Source of the DNA: Ascaphus truei
Taxonomy: Eukaryota; Chordata; Amphibia; Anura; Ascaphidae
NCBI GenBank assembly: GCA_036426205.1
Contig: CM071568.1
Span: 223,064,966-223,128,965, forward strand
DNA length: 64,000 nucleotides
Reading direction: 5' to 3'
Shown here in pieces: positions 23,603 to 33,418 of the stretch; the first letter of the stretch is position 1, and every line of letters begins with the position of its first letter. Below the pieces are notes generated by a model. It ran no database searches. It saw only the letters and a list, made by a program, of their open reading frames with translations, and was not told the DNA's origin. Position numbers and translations under genes: made by a program.

Positions 23603-25011
23603 TTAATGGAGTCTCGCACTATTTTCATTAAAGGATCGGTAATTGAAAAAATAGCGCCGCAATTCCTCCACAATAGTCTTTCTTAAATTTTCAGGAAGAG
23701 CCTTTTTCTCGCGATTCCCTTCGTAGTTTACATTGTGGGCCCACCCTAAGTACAACGAGTATGGCACGTGGTGCTTGAAAATTAACAAGGTATGTCTCTG
23801 AGGTATACGAGCACTTGCAAACCTATACTTCTCCCTGAGTGGCTGGGGCAGCTCGCGCAGGATGATGTCGGGCACGTCTCAATGCAAGCGTATGTGGGTT
23901 GGATTCTGGGAGCGGGTGTGCTTGTTGCAGCGGGCGAGGGTAGGTTGTCTGGGAGGATGCTTTCCTCCTGCCTTGGTCTCCTTGTCAGTGTTGCTTCCTG
24001 GCGTGGTCTTGACGGGGTTGTCATGTTATCCTCCTCGTCAACGGCATACATAAACACATATAGAGGGGGTGCGCTTGGTGATGAAAGGTTGAAGGTCCCA
24101 TTCATCCCATCCATGCCACCCTCCTGCTCCGGCGTCCGAGGTACAGGGGCATGAACTCCGAGCAAATTATGTATCCTCGCTATGTCAGTCTCTATCTTCT
24201 CCATCCGTTGATCCATCTTCTCCATCCATTGGGCCATCTTCTCCATCCATTGATCCATATAAGCATGGTCTCTAAAAGAAGATCTATCATTTCCAGCATA
24301 GAGTTCCCAGGGATATCGACACTTAACCCATTCAGCATGCGGTCTAACGAGCTGCATCTTGGGCATGGGGTGCTGTGGACATCTGGGTGGATGGGTGCAT
24401 AAGAGGATGAGATGGGGGTTCCCTGGAGATAAGCGGCAGCGTCGTCAAGGAGTGATGAAGGAGGTGTCCTGTGGATTTCCGGGAGAGAAGCGACAGAGTC
24501 GTCGAAGAGTGACGGAGAAGGTACCCTGTGGATTTCTGGAAGAGAAGCGACAGAGTCGTCGAGGAGTGATGGAGAAGGTGTCCTCTGGGTTTCCGGTAGA
24601 GAAGCGGCAGCGGCGGCGAGGAGTGATGGAGAAGGTGTCCTCTGGGTTTCCGGGAGAGAAGCGGCAGCGGCGGCGAGGGCTGATGCAGAATGTAACCATT
24701 TGTTTTGCTTTGAGTGTACATCACCGAATTTCTTCTTGACATAATAAAGAATAAAGAATTGGCTTCTTTAATTCCTTACCTGTTGCCTTTTCAGTCATCA
24801 GAAGGTTTTCTTTATTAGCCTTAGCCTTTCGCTTTGGCCTTGGCTTGGAAACGGCTGCCGCCTTTCGCTTTTTCTGCATGACAGGCACGGCAGAGGCGAG
24901 TGGGTTCCTGCGTCTGTAGAATTGGGGTTGATCCATGGAAGCAGATGGCACAATGCAGTATCTGGACAAGGGCAAGTTCAGATACAGATCATCGAGTGTT
25001 AGGCTATGCAA
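23603..25011 (-). pseudogene. BEN-domain-like accessory protein of the transposon (2+ exons)
   Basis: Exon 1 (25,011-24,780) encodes MHSLTLDDLYLNLPLSRY, then a basic tract KKRKAAAVSKPRPKRKAK, a likely nuclear signal, and ends at ACAG/GTAAGG. An acceptor CATCAG opens a frame through 57-bp repeats (SLPETQRTPSPSLLAAAAA units) to LDRMLNGLSVDIPGNSMLEM. A shift near 24,255 then leads into a coiled coil WMEKMAQWMEKMDQRMEKIE. A second shift near 23,880 opens the C-terminal domain, with HHVPYSLYLGWAHNVNYEGN and KKALPENLRKTIVEELRRYF, ending at 23,603. The pattern VPxxLYLxW...NYxGxRxKKALPxNL resembles BEN domains, which bind DNA and chromatin. An alternative acceptor at 24,423 would splice out the repeats and keep the coil in frame. 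Function is inferred. Confidence 0.6.
24430..24700 (-). repeat. 57-bp tandem repeats within the BEN-like gene
   Basis: About four and a half units of 57 bp (19 codons) all keep every minus-strand frame nearly open. The unit contains TCTCTCCCGGAAA and CACCTTCTCCATCACTCCTC. They are either a Pro/Ser/Ala-rich linker or intron sequence. Confidence 0.85.
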
Positions 25012-25222
25012 TGTGTGTCACCTTTTATGCATGGCGACGAGGTGTAGGTGTTAAAAGTGGGCGTACTGTAATGTGAGTCATTAAAGTATAAATACACCAT
25101 CCATTTTGTGAATTCACTGCACATTGAATACACATCGACTAAACATCGAATATACATTCTTGTGCTTGTAATTCTTTCGACACGCAGCGATACCTGTTAA
25201 AAAGATTTCTAAGGATCTCAGC
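25012..25222. promoter_or_regulatory. Shared divergent promoter region of the two transposon genes
   Basis: The 211 bp between the two opposite start codons must hold both promoters if neither gene has a distant 5' exon. A TATAAATAC-like stretch is at 25,087. The transposase frame is open upstream of its first ATG back to about 25,172, so a further 5' exon joined at the acceptor-like TCGACACGCAG near 25,187 is possible. Confidence 0.45.
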
Positions 25223-25433
25223 ATGAGAATAAAGGAGATGTACACGAGAGGAAAACAAATTGCGGATATTCAACGCTGGCTAAGTATTTCTGGCCTCGTT
25301 GTGCCAGCAGCAACCGTGAGCTATCATGCCCACGGTAAGACCAAAAAAGTAAAGAGGACATCAACGGTAACAACCGCGTAAGTACTGTACTACTGTATAC
25401 TGTAAAGTAACTGTCACTCACTTACATTATGAC

Positions 25434-25454
25434 ACACACACACACACACACACA
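25434..25454. repeat. (CA)n microsatellite in intron 1
   Basis: A short CA run after TTATGACA in the first transposase intron. Confidence 0.85.
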
Positions 25455-25554
25455 TAAAGTACCGTTAATATTATACCTGTTATATATATGTTTTATACTG
25501 TATATATCTGTTATACTATATATATACCTGTATACAGTACAATATTGTTATCGC

Positions 25555-25850
25555 TGTATATTTATTTAACTCTATTCTATACAGTATCTATCTATTATTG
25601 TTATCGCTATTTATATATTATATCTCTATTCTATACAGTATCTATCTATTATTATTGTTATTGCTGTATATTTATATAACACTATTCTATACAGTATCTA
25701 TTATTATTATTGTTATCGCTGTATATTTATATAACTCTATTCTATACAGTATCTATCTATTATTATTGTTATCGCTGTATATTTATAACTCTATTCTATA
25801 CAGTATCTATCTATTTTTATTGTTATCGCTGTATATTTATACAGTATAGC
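25555..25850. repeat. ~57-bp minisatellite in transposase intron 1
   Basis: About five units contain CTATTCTATACAGTATCTAT and ATTGTTATCGCTGTATATTT. All frames look open because the unit is AT-rich and near a multiple of three, which gives false reading frames. Confidence 0.9.
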
Positions 25851-26881
25851 TATGCTATAAAAGTAATATCCATATTTGGCCATACTGTAGGCATGAGCAT
25901 AAAAGTACCTGTACTTGTGGCCCACTGTAATGTTTTGTTTTTCCTTTAAACTGTAGGGAGACAACTGTTCTGGTTGACAGAATAATTGAAGAGAATGATG
26001 AGAAGAGTGCCTTAAGGGTCAAAGACACTCTGCAGAAATATCACAATGTAACCGTATCAGAGACCAGCATTAAGAAGATGAGACGCAGAATTGGATGGAA
26101 ATATGGACGTGTGAGGTTAGTACTGGACAGTACAAGAGGTGAAAAGTGTGCTTTAATAAACTGTGCTGTACCTTTAAAATTATTCCTTGTCATTACAGAG
26201 CGTACCCTATGATAAGGGACATCAACAAGATAAAGAGAGTGGTCAAGGCACAGGCATGTATCGACAGTGGCGAAACTTTTCAGGATTGCATCTTTACTGA
26301 CGAGTCTACTGTATCTCTGGAGAGATTTGCCATCTTTGCATTCCACAAAAAAGGACGCATATCTATGAAGCCGTGTCCAAAACACCCAGTGAAGATGCAT
26401 GTGTGGGGTGCCATCCCTAGGTGTGGACCAGGATGCATCATCATTATTGATGGTACAGTATAATAATGCACAAAGTCACATGCTGTAGCCTGTACTGTAC
26501 TACTGTAGTGTGCATTATTTTGAGCACTTTTCTTTTCTTGTTACAGGAATCATGAATAAAGCTTTTTTCCAAGAGCAAATAGTGCCTGAGATTGTGGAAT
26601 ACATCACACGTGAATTCCCAGATGGTCATCGTTTCTACCAAGACAACGATCCGCGACAACTGCGCATATTCTTGCCTGCGGTATCAACTGGGTGAAGACC
26701 CAAGCGGAGTAAGTACGGTAACCGTGTCTCGTTTTTTCACACTGTTTACTGTGTATCTCTTTAACTAATTCTCCTTTTTTCCCCCTCAATGACAGATTGC
26801 CAGACTTCAATCCTATCGAAATGGTCTGGCATTAGTTGAAGGACCATATCTGAAAAATGGTGAAACCCTCCAAAAAATTTA

Positions 26882-27210
26882 ATTTTTAGAGAGAACTACA
26901 CTACCAATCTTGTTAAAGTATTTTACAGTACAGTAGTTCCAGTATACAGTAGTTTGACAGTAGTAACTGCATAGTCCAATATGGAGTAGTTATACTGTAC
27001 TGTACAAAATGCAATTATATGCACTTAACTGCACTAGTTTTTAATTTTTAGAGAGAGCAGCACTACCAATCTTGTTACAAAGTATTTTACAGTATAGTAG
27101 TTCCAGTATACAGTAGTTTGACAGTAGTAACTGCATACAGTAGTCCAATATGGAGTAGTTTTATTGTACACAATGCAATTATATGCACTTAACTGCACTA
27201 ATTTTTTCTT
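26882..27210. repeat. Tandem duplication (~165 bp x 2) after exon 5
   Basis: The blocks 26,882-27,040 and 27,045-27,210 share ACTACCAATCTTGTTA, CAGTAGTTTGACAGTAGTAA and ATTATATGCACTTAACTGC. The second copy ends at a strong acceptor (TTTCTTTCCTTTTCAG at 27,220), which suggests a sixth exon beginning AGACAGCTGACTGC. Confidence 0.8.
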
Positions 27211-27854
27211 TCCTTTTCAGAGACAGCTGACTGCACTACAAAAGGACGGGTGGGGGGAGGGGGGTATCATGTGTAAATTGTGTGAATTGTGTGTATAGTG
27301 TTTCTACAGCCATGATTTACACAAAACCACCCCTCTCTCAATGAACTACAGAATGCAATGTGGCCATGCGAACAAGATAAAGACTAAAAATTTGTATTAC
27401 TATTTTTATTATATAAATGGGCATTATTCATGATTATTTGTATTTTTCATTCTTCCATGATTATGCACCGGACCTCAGATTTCAACTGACAGAAGAACTA
27501 CAGTACACTACTGTACATGTACAAAGAAGATAAACACTGAAAATAATTATTTGTATTTTTTATTCCTGATAAAATAAAATAAATATTTCATTACATTCAC
27601 ATTTTTTTTCTTTGAACTTTAAATTCAATGTGAATGTGTGTGTGGGGGGGAGAGGGGATATGATTCTTCAAGAAGGCTTACATTTTTATTCATTGGTTAC
27701 ATTTTTATTCATTGCTTACATAATAAGATTAACATACTCAATTCGAGAAGGGTTTATCACAAGTGCGCATGCGTTACCGTAAACAAAGCCTCAAAGGGTT
27801 GGGGGGGGTCATCATAATGGATTAGCATAAGGGATTAGCCAAGCATTTGAAAAT

Positions 27855-28380
27855 TAATGTGAAGTTATACACACATGCGCATTAATCATCAACTAGGTCC
27901 CTTCCCAAAGAAGATTACACGCAGACGCAGAGATGTGACGCTCGGCTCAAGACGATTAAAAGCACAAAGTCAAGCTTTTGAAAATGAATGGTTTTCGAGG
28001 GGTGTGGATAAGAAGTTGAAATCCTTGAGCCTTGTGTGTGTCTGCGGGGGGGAGGGGTGTAAATCTGCATGAAGGATTAGCTGTACAGGTCATATAATGT
28101 TTTGATCCCCACACCCCCAAATCAATAAAAATCACATAAAGCATGTGAATGACCAATGTCACATTAAAAAGCTACAGTAACGATAGAATATCAGAATAAC
28201 AAGAATTTTTATGCAGGCACATATGTCTGGAAACAAAACATAAACAAAAAAAATATTTTTTTTTCCAGACTTGAACTTCCACATGATTGTGAAGTTATAC
28301 ACGCATGCGCATTAATCATCAGCTAGGTCCCTTCCCAAAGAGGATTACACGTAGGCGCTGAAATGTGACACCAGGCTCTG
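27855..28380. repeat. Direct repeats in transposon right subterminal region
   Basis: The blocks 27,860-27,960 and 28,285-28,380 share GTGAAGTTATACAC, GCGCATTAATCATCA and TAGGTCCCTTCCCAAAGA. These could be transposase-binding or regulatory repeats, but no binding data can be read from sequence. Confidence 0.7.
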
Positions 28381-29012
28381 TACGTTATACACGCAGGAAT
28401 GTGATGACAGGTTCGGGATGATTGAAGCCAGAAAGCCATCTGGCTTTCAGAAAGCCATCTGGCTGGGAGAGGTGTACTGAACTGTAGATAAGAAGTTGAA
28501 ATAGTACTTTAGCCGCGTGTGTGCGAGGGTGAGAGGGAGAGCGCTGTATGCGCCGAAATGTGACACCGTAACACGCCTATGCGTTTCAGCAATGTTCAAA
28601 TGAGACATACAGTACTGTACGGTACACGCATAATATAAAAAGAGTATGAAAACAAGTAAAAGTACTGATTACAAAATACTGTAATACCGTACATACAGTA
28701 CTGTATAGAAATGTAATCATTTTATATTCGAAGAAGACGCAACGCTATATTTTTGTAATACTGTATACTGTAAATCCTCCATTTTACAAATACTGCGCGC
28801 GCACACACAGACATAATGCATTAGACATGCATTAGACTTATTAGTCTTTTAAGACAACAGCTCGCAAACGCCCACCTGTGTTTTTAGACGGTATTGCAGT
28901 ATAGCAGACAGCGCTAAAAATCCGAGCGCTAACATACCGGAAAGTGCTACGGAAAAAAAGAAAATATACCGCATCTGGCCGCGGTTATCAGAGCGCCGTG
29001 GATCCGGCCGCA

Positions 29013-29036
29013 TTAGGATAAAAGCGGCCGCAGCTG
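29013..29036. repeat. Right terminal inverted repeat
   Basis: It is the complement of CAGCTGCGGCCGC followed by TTTTATCCTAA. It ends CTG before TA. The PLE at 29,050 inserted so close that its TSD copied this CTG-TA junction. Confidence 0.85.
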
Positions 29037-29171
29037 TATTATAGATTTAGTGATGATTATCCAAGGATGGCAGCGGAGCACAGCTGAAGGATGGGGTCAA
29101 CACCAGCAATGAAGGGGTTAAAAAATACTTCTTTAATGAAACATGGTGCAAAACGGGGGGAGACAGCAACT

Positions 29172-29213
29172 ACTTTAACGCGTTTCAGGCTATGCAGCCC
29201 TTTTTCAAAGAGT
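29172..29213 (-). ncRNA. Hammerhead-like relic in inverted PLE arm
   Basis: This is the minus-strand counterpart of 30,491-30,532, with the GAAACGCGTT box near 29,177-29,187 and an AGGGCTGCATAGCC helix II. Confidence 0.4.
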
Positions 29214-29837
29214 GAAATTGCGTCTCCACTACCCGCAGTTATGAAGGGGAAACCCCGCCCACCTTTCCCAGAGATGCCGCGCGGTTTTCGCGCGGATGCT
29301 AGCCAGCTCTCTCATTGGTCAAGATAGACCTCCAACCAGAAACTGATTCGGAGGGGCGTCTCTGGTAGCTGTAAATATCGCGCGATTTTCGCGCGAGTAC
29401 CAGCTAGCGTTCTGATTGGTCAGAATTGGTTTCCAATCAGAATACTGATTTGGAGTTGCGTCTCTGGTAGTCAGGGTTACCCGTTCAGCCACGGGAGTGG
29501 GAAAGAAAACAAAGGGTATAACATACAATTATAAAAGGAAACAAACATATAATATGATAAAAATCAATGAATACGCAATCAGTTTCCTTATATGGATAGA
29601 CTCAGGACATGAAATAGCCTACGGCTTATTAATAGTACACAGTGTATAGTTTGATCAGAAGAATATAATTGAATCAAGCCCCTATTTTGTTTCTAATCGA
29701 TATACAGGGCAAAAGATTATTCATAATAACATTATAGTGATGAACAGTTTGTTCCTATTCTGTGCAGAATAATAGATATATACTGGATCCATAGGGAATT
29801 AAATACACAGATGCAAAAGAAGGAAAAAAGGAAATAG

Positions 29838-30464
29838 GTGGGAAGAAGAATGGAGGCAAATACTTATAATTTGAAATTTTCCCATACTTATCATGAAACC
29901 AAGATCAACTATCTTGATTTACACCTGTACATAGACACTGATCTAAATATACAGACCAGTGTATTTAGAAAAACAAATTCTAGGAATTCGCTGCTCAGGT
30001 CCAACAGTGCTCACCCGAGATCCCTTATTCGGGGTATTCCAAAGGGACAGTTTCTCAGACTAAGGAGGATTTGCTCCACGGAACAATCTTTCCTCCTTCA
30101 GGCTGAGGAACTCAAAAAAAGATTTCTGAGACGGGGTTATGGAGAGAAGGACCTAGAGATTGCGTTTGAGAGCGCACTCAAAATGGATAGAGCAGAGCTC
30201 CTAAAAAAGAATAGAAAAAACACTAGAAAGAAACGAGGAGAAATTAGCATTAAGGGAGACACAACCCCCCAGGTACCACTCTTCATAACCACTTACTCAA
30301 AACAGGCAGAACAGATTAGGTGTATCCTACAAAAACATTGGTCTATCCTAAAACTAGATAGAGATCTAGAGAGTCTAGTTAAATCTAACCCCAAAATAGT
30401 CTTTAAAAAGGCTAAAAAGGGTAACCCTGACTACCAGAGACGCATCTCCAAATCAGTATTCTGA
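29838..30464 (+). pseudogene. Penelope-like RT C-terminal region
   Basis: The frame holds the end of the RT and the linker that precede the GIY-YIG nuclease in Penelope-like proteins: INYLDLHLYIDTDLNIQTSV, then RGIPKGQFLRLRRICSTEQS, LKKRFLRRGYGEKDLE, and PLFITTYSKQAEQIRCILQK with HWSILKLDRDL. The ATG shown is internal, because catalytic RT blocks upstream are missing. The frame runs into the terminal repeat (NPDYQRRISKSVF), so the nuclease is gone. The 209 codons are unusually intact for this window. Confidence 0.85.
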
Positions 30465-30490
30465 TTGGAAACCAATTCTGACGCGATTTC

Positions 30491-30532
30491 ACTCTTTGAA
30501 AAAGGGCTGCATAGCCTGAAACGCGTTAGAGT
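30491..30532 (+). ncRNA. Hammerhead-like relic in PLE terminal repeat
   Basis: Helix I ACTCT/AGAGT, a core box TTGAAAA (consensus CTGANGA), helix II GGCT/AGCC around GCAT, the GAAA box, a C-GC-G helix III and GTT follow in hammerhead order. The core box is too degenerate to expect cleavage. Confidence 0.5.
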
Positions 30533-31015
30533 TGTTGCTGTCTCCCCCCGTTTTGCACCATGTTTCATTAAAGAAGTATTTTTTAACCCCTTCATTGCTG
30601 GTGTTGACCCCATCCTTCAGCTGTGCTCCGCTGCCATCCTTGGATAATCATCACTATGCTTACTCACCCAGCGTGATGCACGCAAAAAATGGACTAAGGT
30701 TCTAAAGAAGAGTTTTGATTCTCCCCACTTATGGATTCAGGGGGAGTTGCTGACCAGTAACAGTGCCGCAGGTAAGAGAGTTCTTTTTAGTCCAGTGAGG
30801 TGCTTTTCTAGCATTACAAATGCTCTAGCATTACAAAGACAGAATACTCTATTATACCACTTCCTGCTTTACGATGCACTGGGTCCAATACTCTCAATTA
30901 TTTATTTAGACCTTGTCCTAACCTGTTTATATATATATTTTTAAGCAACAATTGCCATTGTACCCCATTTTGCTGTAGCACTGTTTATAGGGAACCCTTC
31001 CCTTACCTTCTACTG

Positions 31016-33110
31016 TATTATAGATTTAATTTAATTTGCCAAAACGAATAAGATCCCGGGACTGGTCCTAAGTCTAGATGCAGAAAAAGCCTTTGACAGA
31101 ATTGACTGGCCATATATGGATTCCATGCTTGGAGCGTTTGGTTTTGGGGGGAGAATATTAAGGGCAATTAAAGCACTATATTCTAGCCCAGCAGCTAGAG
31201 TAAAACATCAGTTTTTTCCCTCAGATCTATTTAAAATTAAAAGTTGCACAAGACAGGGATGCCTGCTCTCTCCCCTGCTCTTCGCCCTATGCATGGAGCC
31301 ACTGACTGCCAAAATAAGGAGCAACCTGGATATATACAGATTTCAAGTTCATTCACAGACCCACAAAGTGGCTCTATATGTGGATGATGTAATCTTAATG
31401 TTGTCTAAGCTTCTCACCTCCCTGCCCAATCTATTCAATCTACTGGGGAAATTCAATAAAATATCTGGATTCATAATTTCTGTAACATATCCAAATCTGA
31501 AGCCCTAAATATATAAAAGAATATAAAAATAATCTAAAGAAGCAGAGAAATTAAGAGCATTAAACTTTAATTTCAATTATCAACAAAAGGCAATAAAATA
31601 CCTTGGAGTTCACATCACAAAAAATTACAAATCTCTTTATAAGGCCAACTATCCTAAACTTTTACAAGCCCTCAGAGGTGACGTTGGATTGTCGTCCACA
31701 TACTGTACAATAAATCTTTCCGATCCAAGAAATATTGTATCAAAATGAACCTTCTGCCCCGTATATTATATTTGTTTCAAGCTCTTCCAGAACTAGTGGT
31801 TATAAAGGACATTCTCTCCATGCAATCTTTGATTTAAAAATTCATTTGGAGACACAAAAGACCACGAATTAAGGCACAAATACTAAGACCAACATTGGCT
31901 GGGGGACTGCCGGTACCTTGCTTGTTGTCATACTACAAAGCGGCCCAATTATACCAAATTGTACAGTGGCACATGGACCACAACATAAAGAGATGGGTGG
32001 CACTGGAGAGCAAAATATGTGCTGCCCTGGTGCTATATAATCTAATCTGGTACCCCAAAAAGATGCTTAAATCAATCAGATATCGCTACCCTCAATGAAC
32101 AACTCACTTACAGTTTGGGAGGCCATCAAATTTAGATTCTCGTTAACCTCTAAACATTCACTTATGACCCCTTTGTTTGACAATTCTGACTTTGCTCTTG
32201 GTCTGAATAGCAAGAACTTTAGTGTCTGGAAACAGAAAGGGTTTTGGAGATTTAAGGATCTGAAGGGTAGAAACAATATAAAGATATTTGAACAAATTAA
32301 GTCAGAAAAGGACAACCCTAACACTGAATTTGTTAGAAAACTCCAGATTCAGGCATTTTACATCAAACACACTTCACGTCGCTCACTGATGAATTTTGAA
32401 ACACTCTATGTGTTGGGAAATGACACTCGGGGACTAGCCTCTCGAATATACAGAGAAGAGATGGGTTCAAATGCAGACTACTCTAAGATGTTAAATTACA
32501 TGTCCCAGGGAGAAAGGGATCTAGGTTTCACTCTAGAAGATGAATGGGATGAGATATTCCTTGCAGCGACCAAGAGCTCTATTTGTACGATGTTAAAGAA
32601 GAACGCATATATGGTACTAATGAGGTGGTACCTCACCCCACAAAAACTCTCAAAATGTGTCCAATGTTATTCCCCCTTGTGCCTCAAACAATGTGGAGAG
32701 CCAGCTGACCTGTTACACATGCTGTGGTACTGCCCTCGGACAGCCCCAATATGGGAACAAATTCGAGATTGGCTACAGAGGATTTTGGGCATCGAGATTC
32801 TGATGGACCCCTGGATTGTCCTGTTAAATAAACCAGCACAGGAACTAGCCACAGTGGAAAATAAATTAGTTGCACATTTTGCAACAGCAATGGGGTGCGA
32901 GATCGCAACATTTTGGAACAAAATGAAATTCCATCCATTGATAAAATTAGGAACAGAATTTGGTTTGTATGCCAAATGGAAAAATTAACGAGTTTAGTTA
33001 ATGACACAGGCACGAAATTCCAAAAGGTCTGGCTACCATGGTTAGCCCAGACAGATATCCCAGGGGTGAGCAATGCCACCACATGGCTTTGATAGTGTTG
33101 AATATGTTCT
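31016..33110 (+). pseudogene. L1 ORF2 continued: RT palm/thumb and C-terminal domain
   Basis: ORF2p nicks target DNA and copies L1 RNA. Frame 31,029-31,508 has IPGLVLSLDAEKAFDRIDW, then CTRQGCLLSPLLFALCMEPL and the catalytic YVDD in VALYVDDVILML. After frameshifts, 31,895-32,098 gives AGGLPVPCLLSYYKAAQLYQ. The frame 32,095-32,988 is a long C-terminal stretch with the cysteine region CVQCYSPLCLKQCG and LLHMLWYCPRTAPIWEQ. The terminal piece 32,895-33,092 gives IRNRIWFVCQMEKLTSLVND. These match the L1 clade. Several frameshifts and the lost endonuclease make it dead. A relative of the same 3' end lies at 45,539-46,240 (minus strand). Confidence 0.85.
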
Positions 33111-33340
33111 CCTCTGATGAGTGGAGGGGCCTAGAGATGAGGGGAAGTAAGCTAAGGAAAAGGGCAGATGAAGGTGAGGACCTGTTCACACACCAGATGT
33201 GACGCCATGACATGGACGGAAACAATTATTAAATACTGAGGAACAGACCTCAACCATAGACAAAACCTCTACTTCCCTCCTCCTCCCTTTACCCACCATA
33301 ACATAACTAAGTATGGTAAAACCTATCCATGCTTCATTTT

Positions 33341-33418
33341 TGCATAGCCAGTATAACCAACTGATGAGACCCATTAACGTCGAAATGGCTGTCTGTGGGT
33401 GGGTTTACTGGCTATGCA
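33341..33418 (+). ncRNA. Hammerhead ribozyme motif with consensus core
   Basis: The outer helix I is 13 perfect pairs: TGCATAGCCAGTA (33,341-33,353) with TACTGGCTATGCA (33,406-33,418). Inside are an AACC/GGTT segment, the consensus box CTGATGA (33,361-33,367), a helix II closed by GAC/GTC, the GAAA box (33,382-33,385), a short helix III (TGG/CTG) and the triplet GTC with predicted cleavage after 33,393. All universal core boxes match type I hammerheads. Helix III has one or two weak pairs. It lies about 250 bp beyond the L1 ORF2 stop, so it may be in an L1 3' UTR or a separate repeat. Confidence 0.7.

Larger units (their letters stand above)
25223..26889 (+). pseudogene. IS630/Tc1-mariner DDE transposase in at least five exons
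   Basis: Exons fit consensus splice sites and keep phase: 25,223-25,377, 25,957-26,115, 26,199-26,452, 26,547-26,708 and 26,796 to about 26,889. Exon 1 has an HTH (MRIKEMYTRGKQIADIQRWL). Exon 2 has a second HTH (VSETSIKKMRRRIGWKYGR). Exon 3 has the first catalytic Asp in CIFTDESTVSLE, then HPVKMHVWGAIPRCG. Exon 4 has FYQDNDP with the second Asp. Exon 5 has LPDFNPIEMVW with the Glu. About five codons after DNDP seem deleted compared with DD34E relatives, a 1-bp deletion shifts the frame near 26,670, and TAG and TGA stops follow NPIEMVWH. The copy is dead. Most Tc1/mariner transposases are intronless, so the spliced structure is unusual. Confidence 0.8.
22260..29036. mobile_element. Two-gene Tc1/mariner-type transposon (IS630 transposase + BEN-like protein)
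   Basis: It is 6777 bp long and flanked by TA (22,258-22,259 and 29,037-29,038). The left end is CAGCCGCGGCCCCTTTTATT and the right end is the complement of CAGCTGCGGCCGCTTTTATC; about 21 of the first 24 bases agree. Excision with one TA restores an L1 reading frame exactly, so the borders are firm. It carries a spliced DDE transposase on the plus strand and a spliced basic, coiled-coil, BEN-like protein on the minus strand, starting from a shared 211-bp gap. Subterminal regions are long (1.3 kb left, about 1.8 kb right) and contain repeats. TA duplications and the transposase place it in the IS630/Tc1/mariner superfamily, but length, introns and the second gene are atypical. Confidence 0.85.
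29050..31012 (+). mobile_element. Penelope-like element at the transposon/L1 junction, 16-bp TSD
   Basis: The TSD CTGTATTATAGATTTA is at 29,034-29,049 and 31,013-31,028. It spans the last CTG of the two-gene transposon, the TA duplication and the resumed L1 sequence. The left arm (29,050 to about 29,490) is the inverse of about 30,420-30,655. The right terminal repeat extends about 357 bp further. A PLE coding remnant lies between the arms on the plus strand. Confidence 0.9.

Noticed and set aside
25488..25949. Tyr/Ile/Leu-rich frames resembling membrane proteins
   Set aside because: Translation of the AT-rich minisatellite inside transposase intron 1.
22260..29036. PIF/Harbinger identity for the two-gene transposon
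   Set aside because: Target duplication is TA, not TWA, and the transposase has IS630-type motifs (QDNDP, NPIE) rather than the Harbinger DDE nuclease.
29050..31012. DIRS-like or Helitron identity for the long-inverted-arm elements
   Set aside because: No tyrosine recombinase or Rep/helicase is seen, while Penelope RT-linker and GIY-YIG remnants are present in two of the copies.
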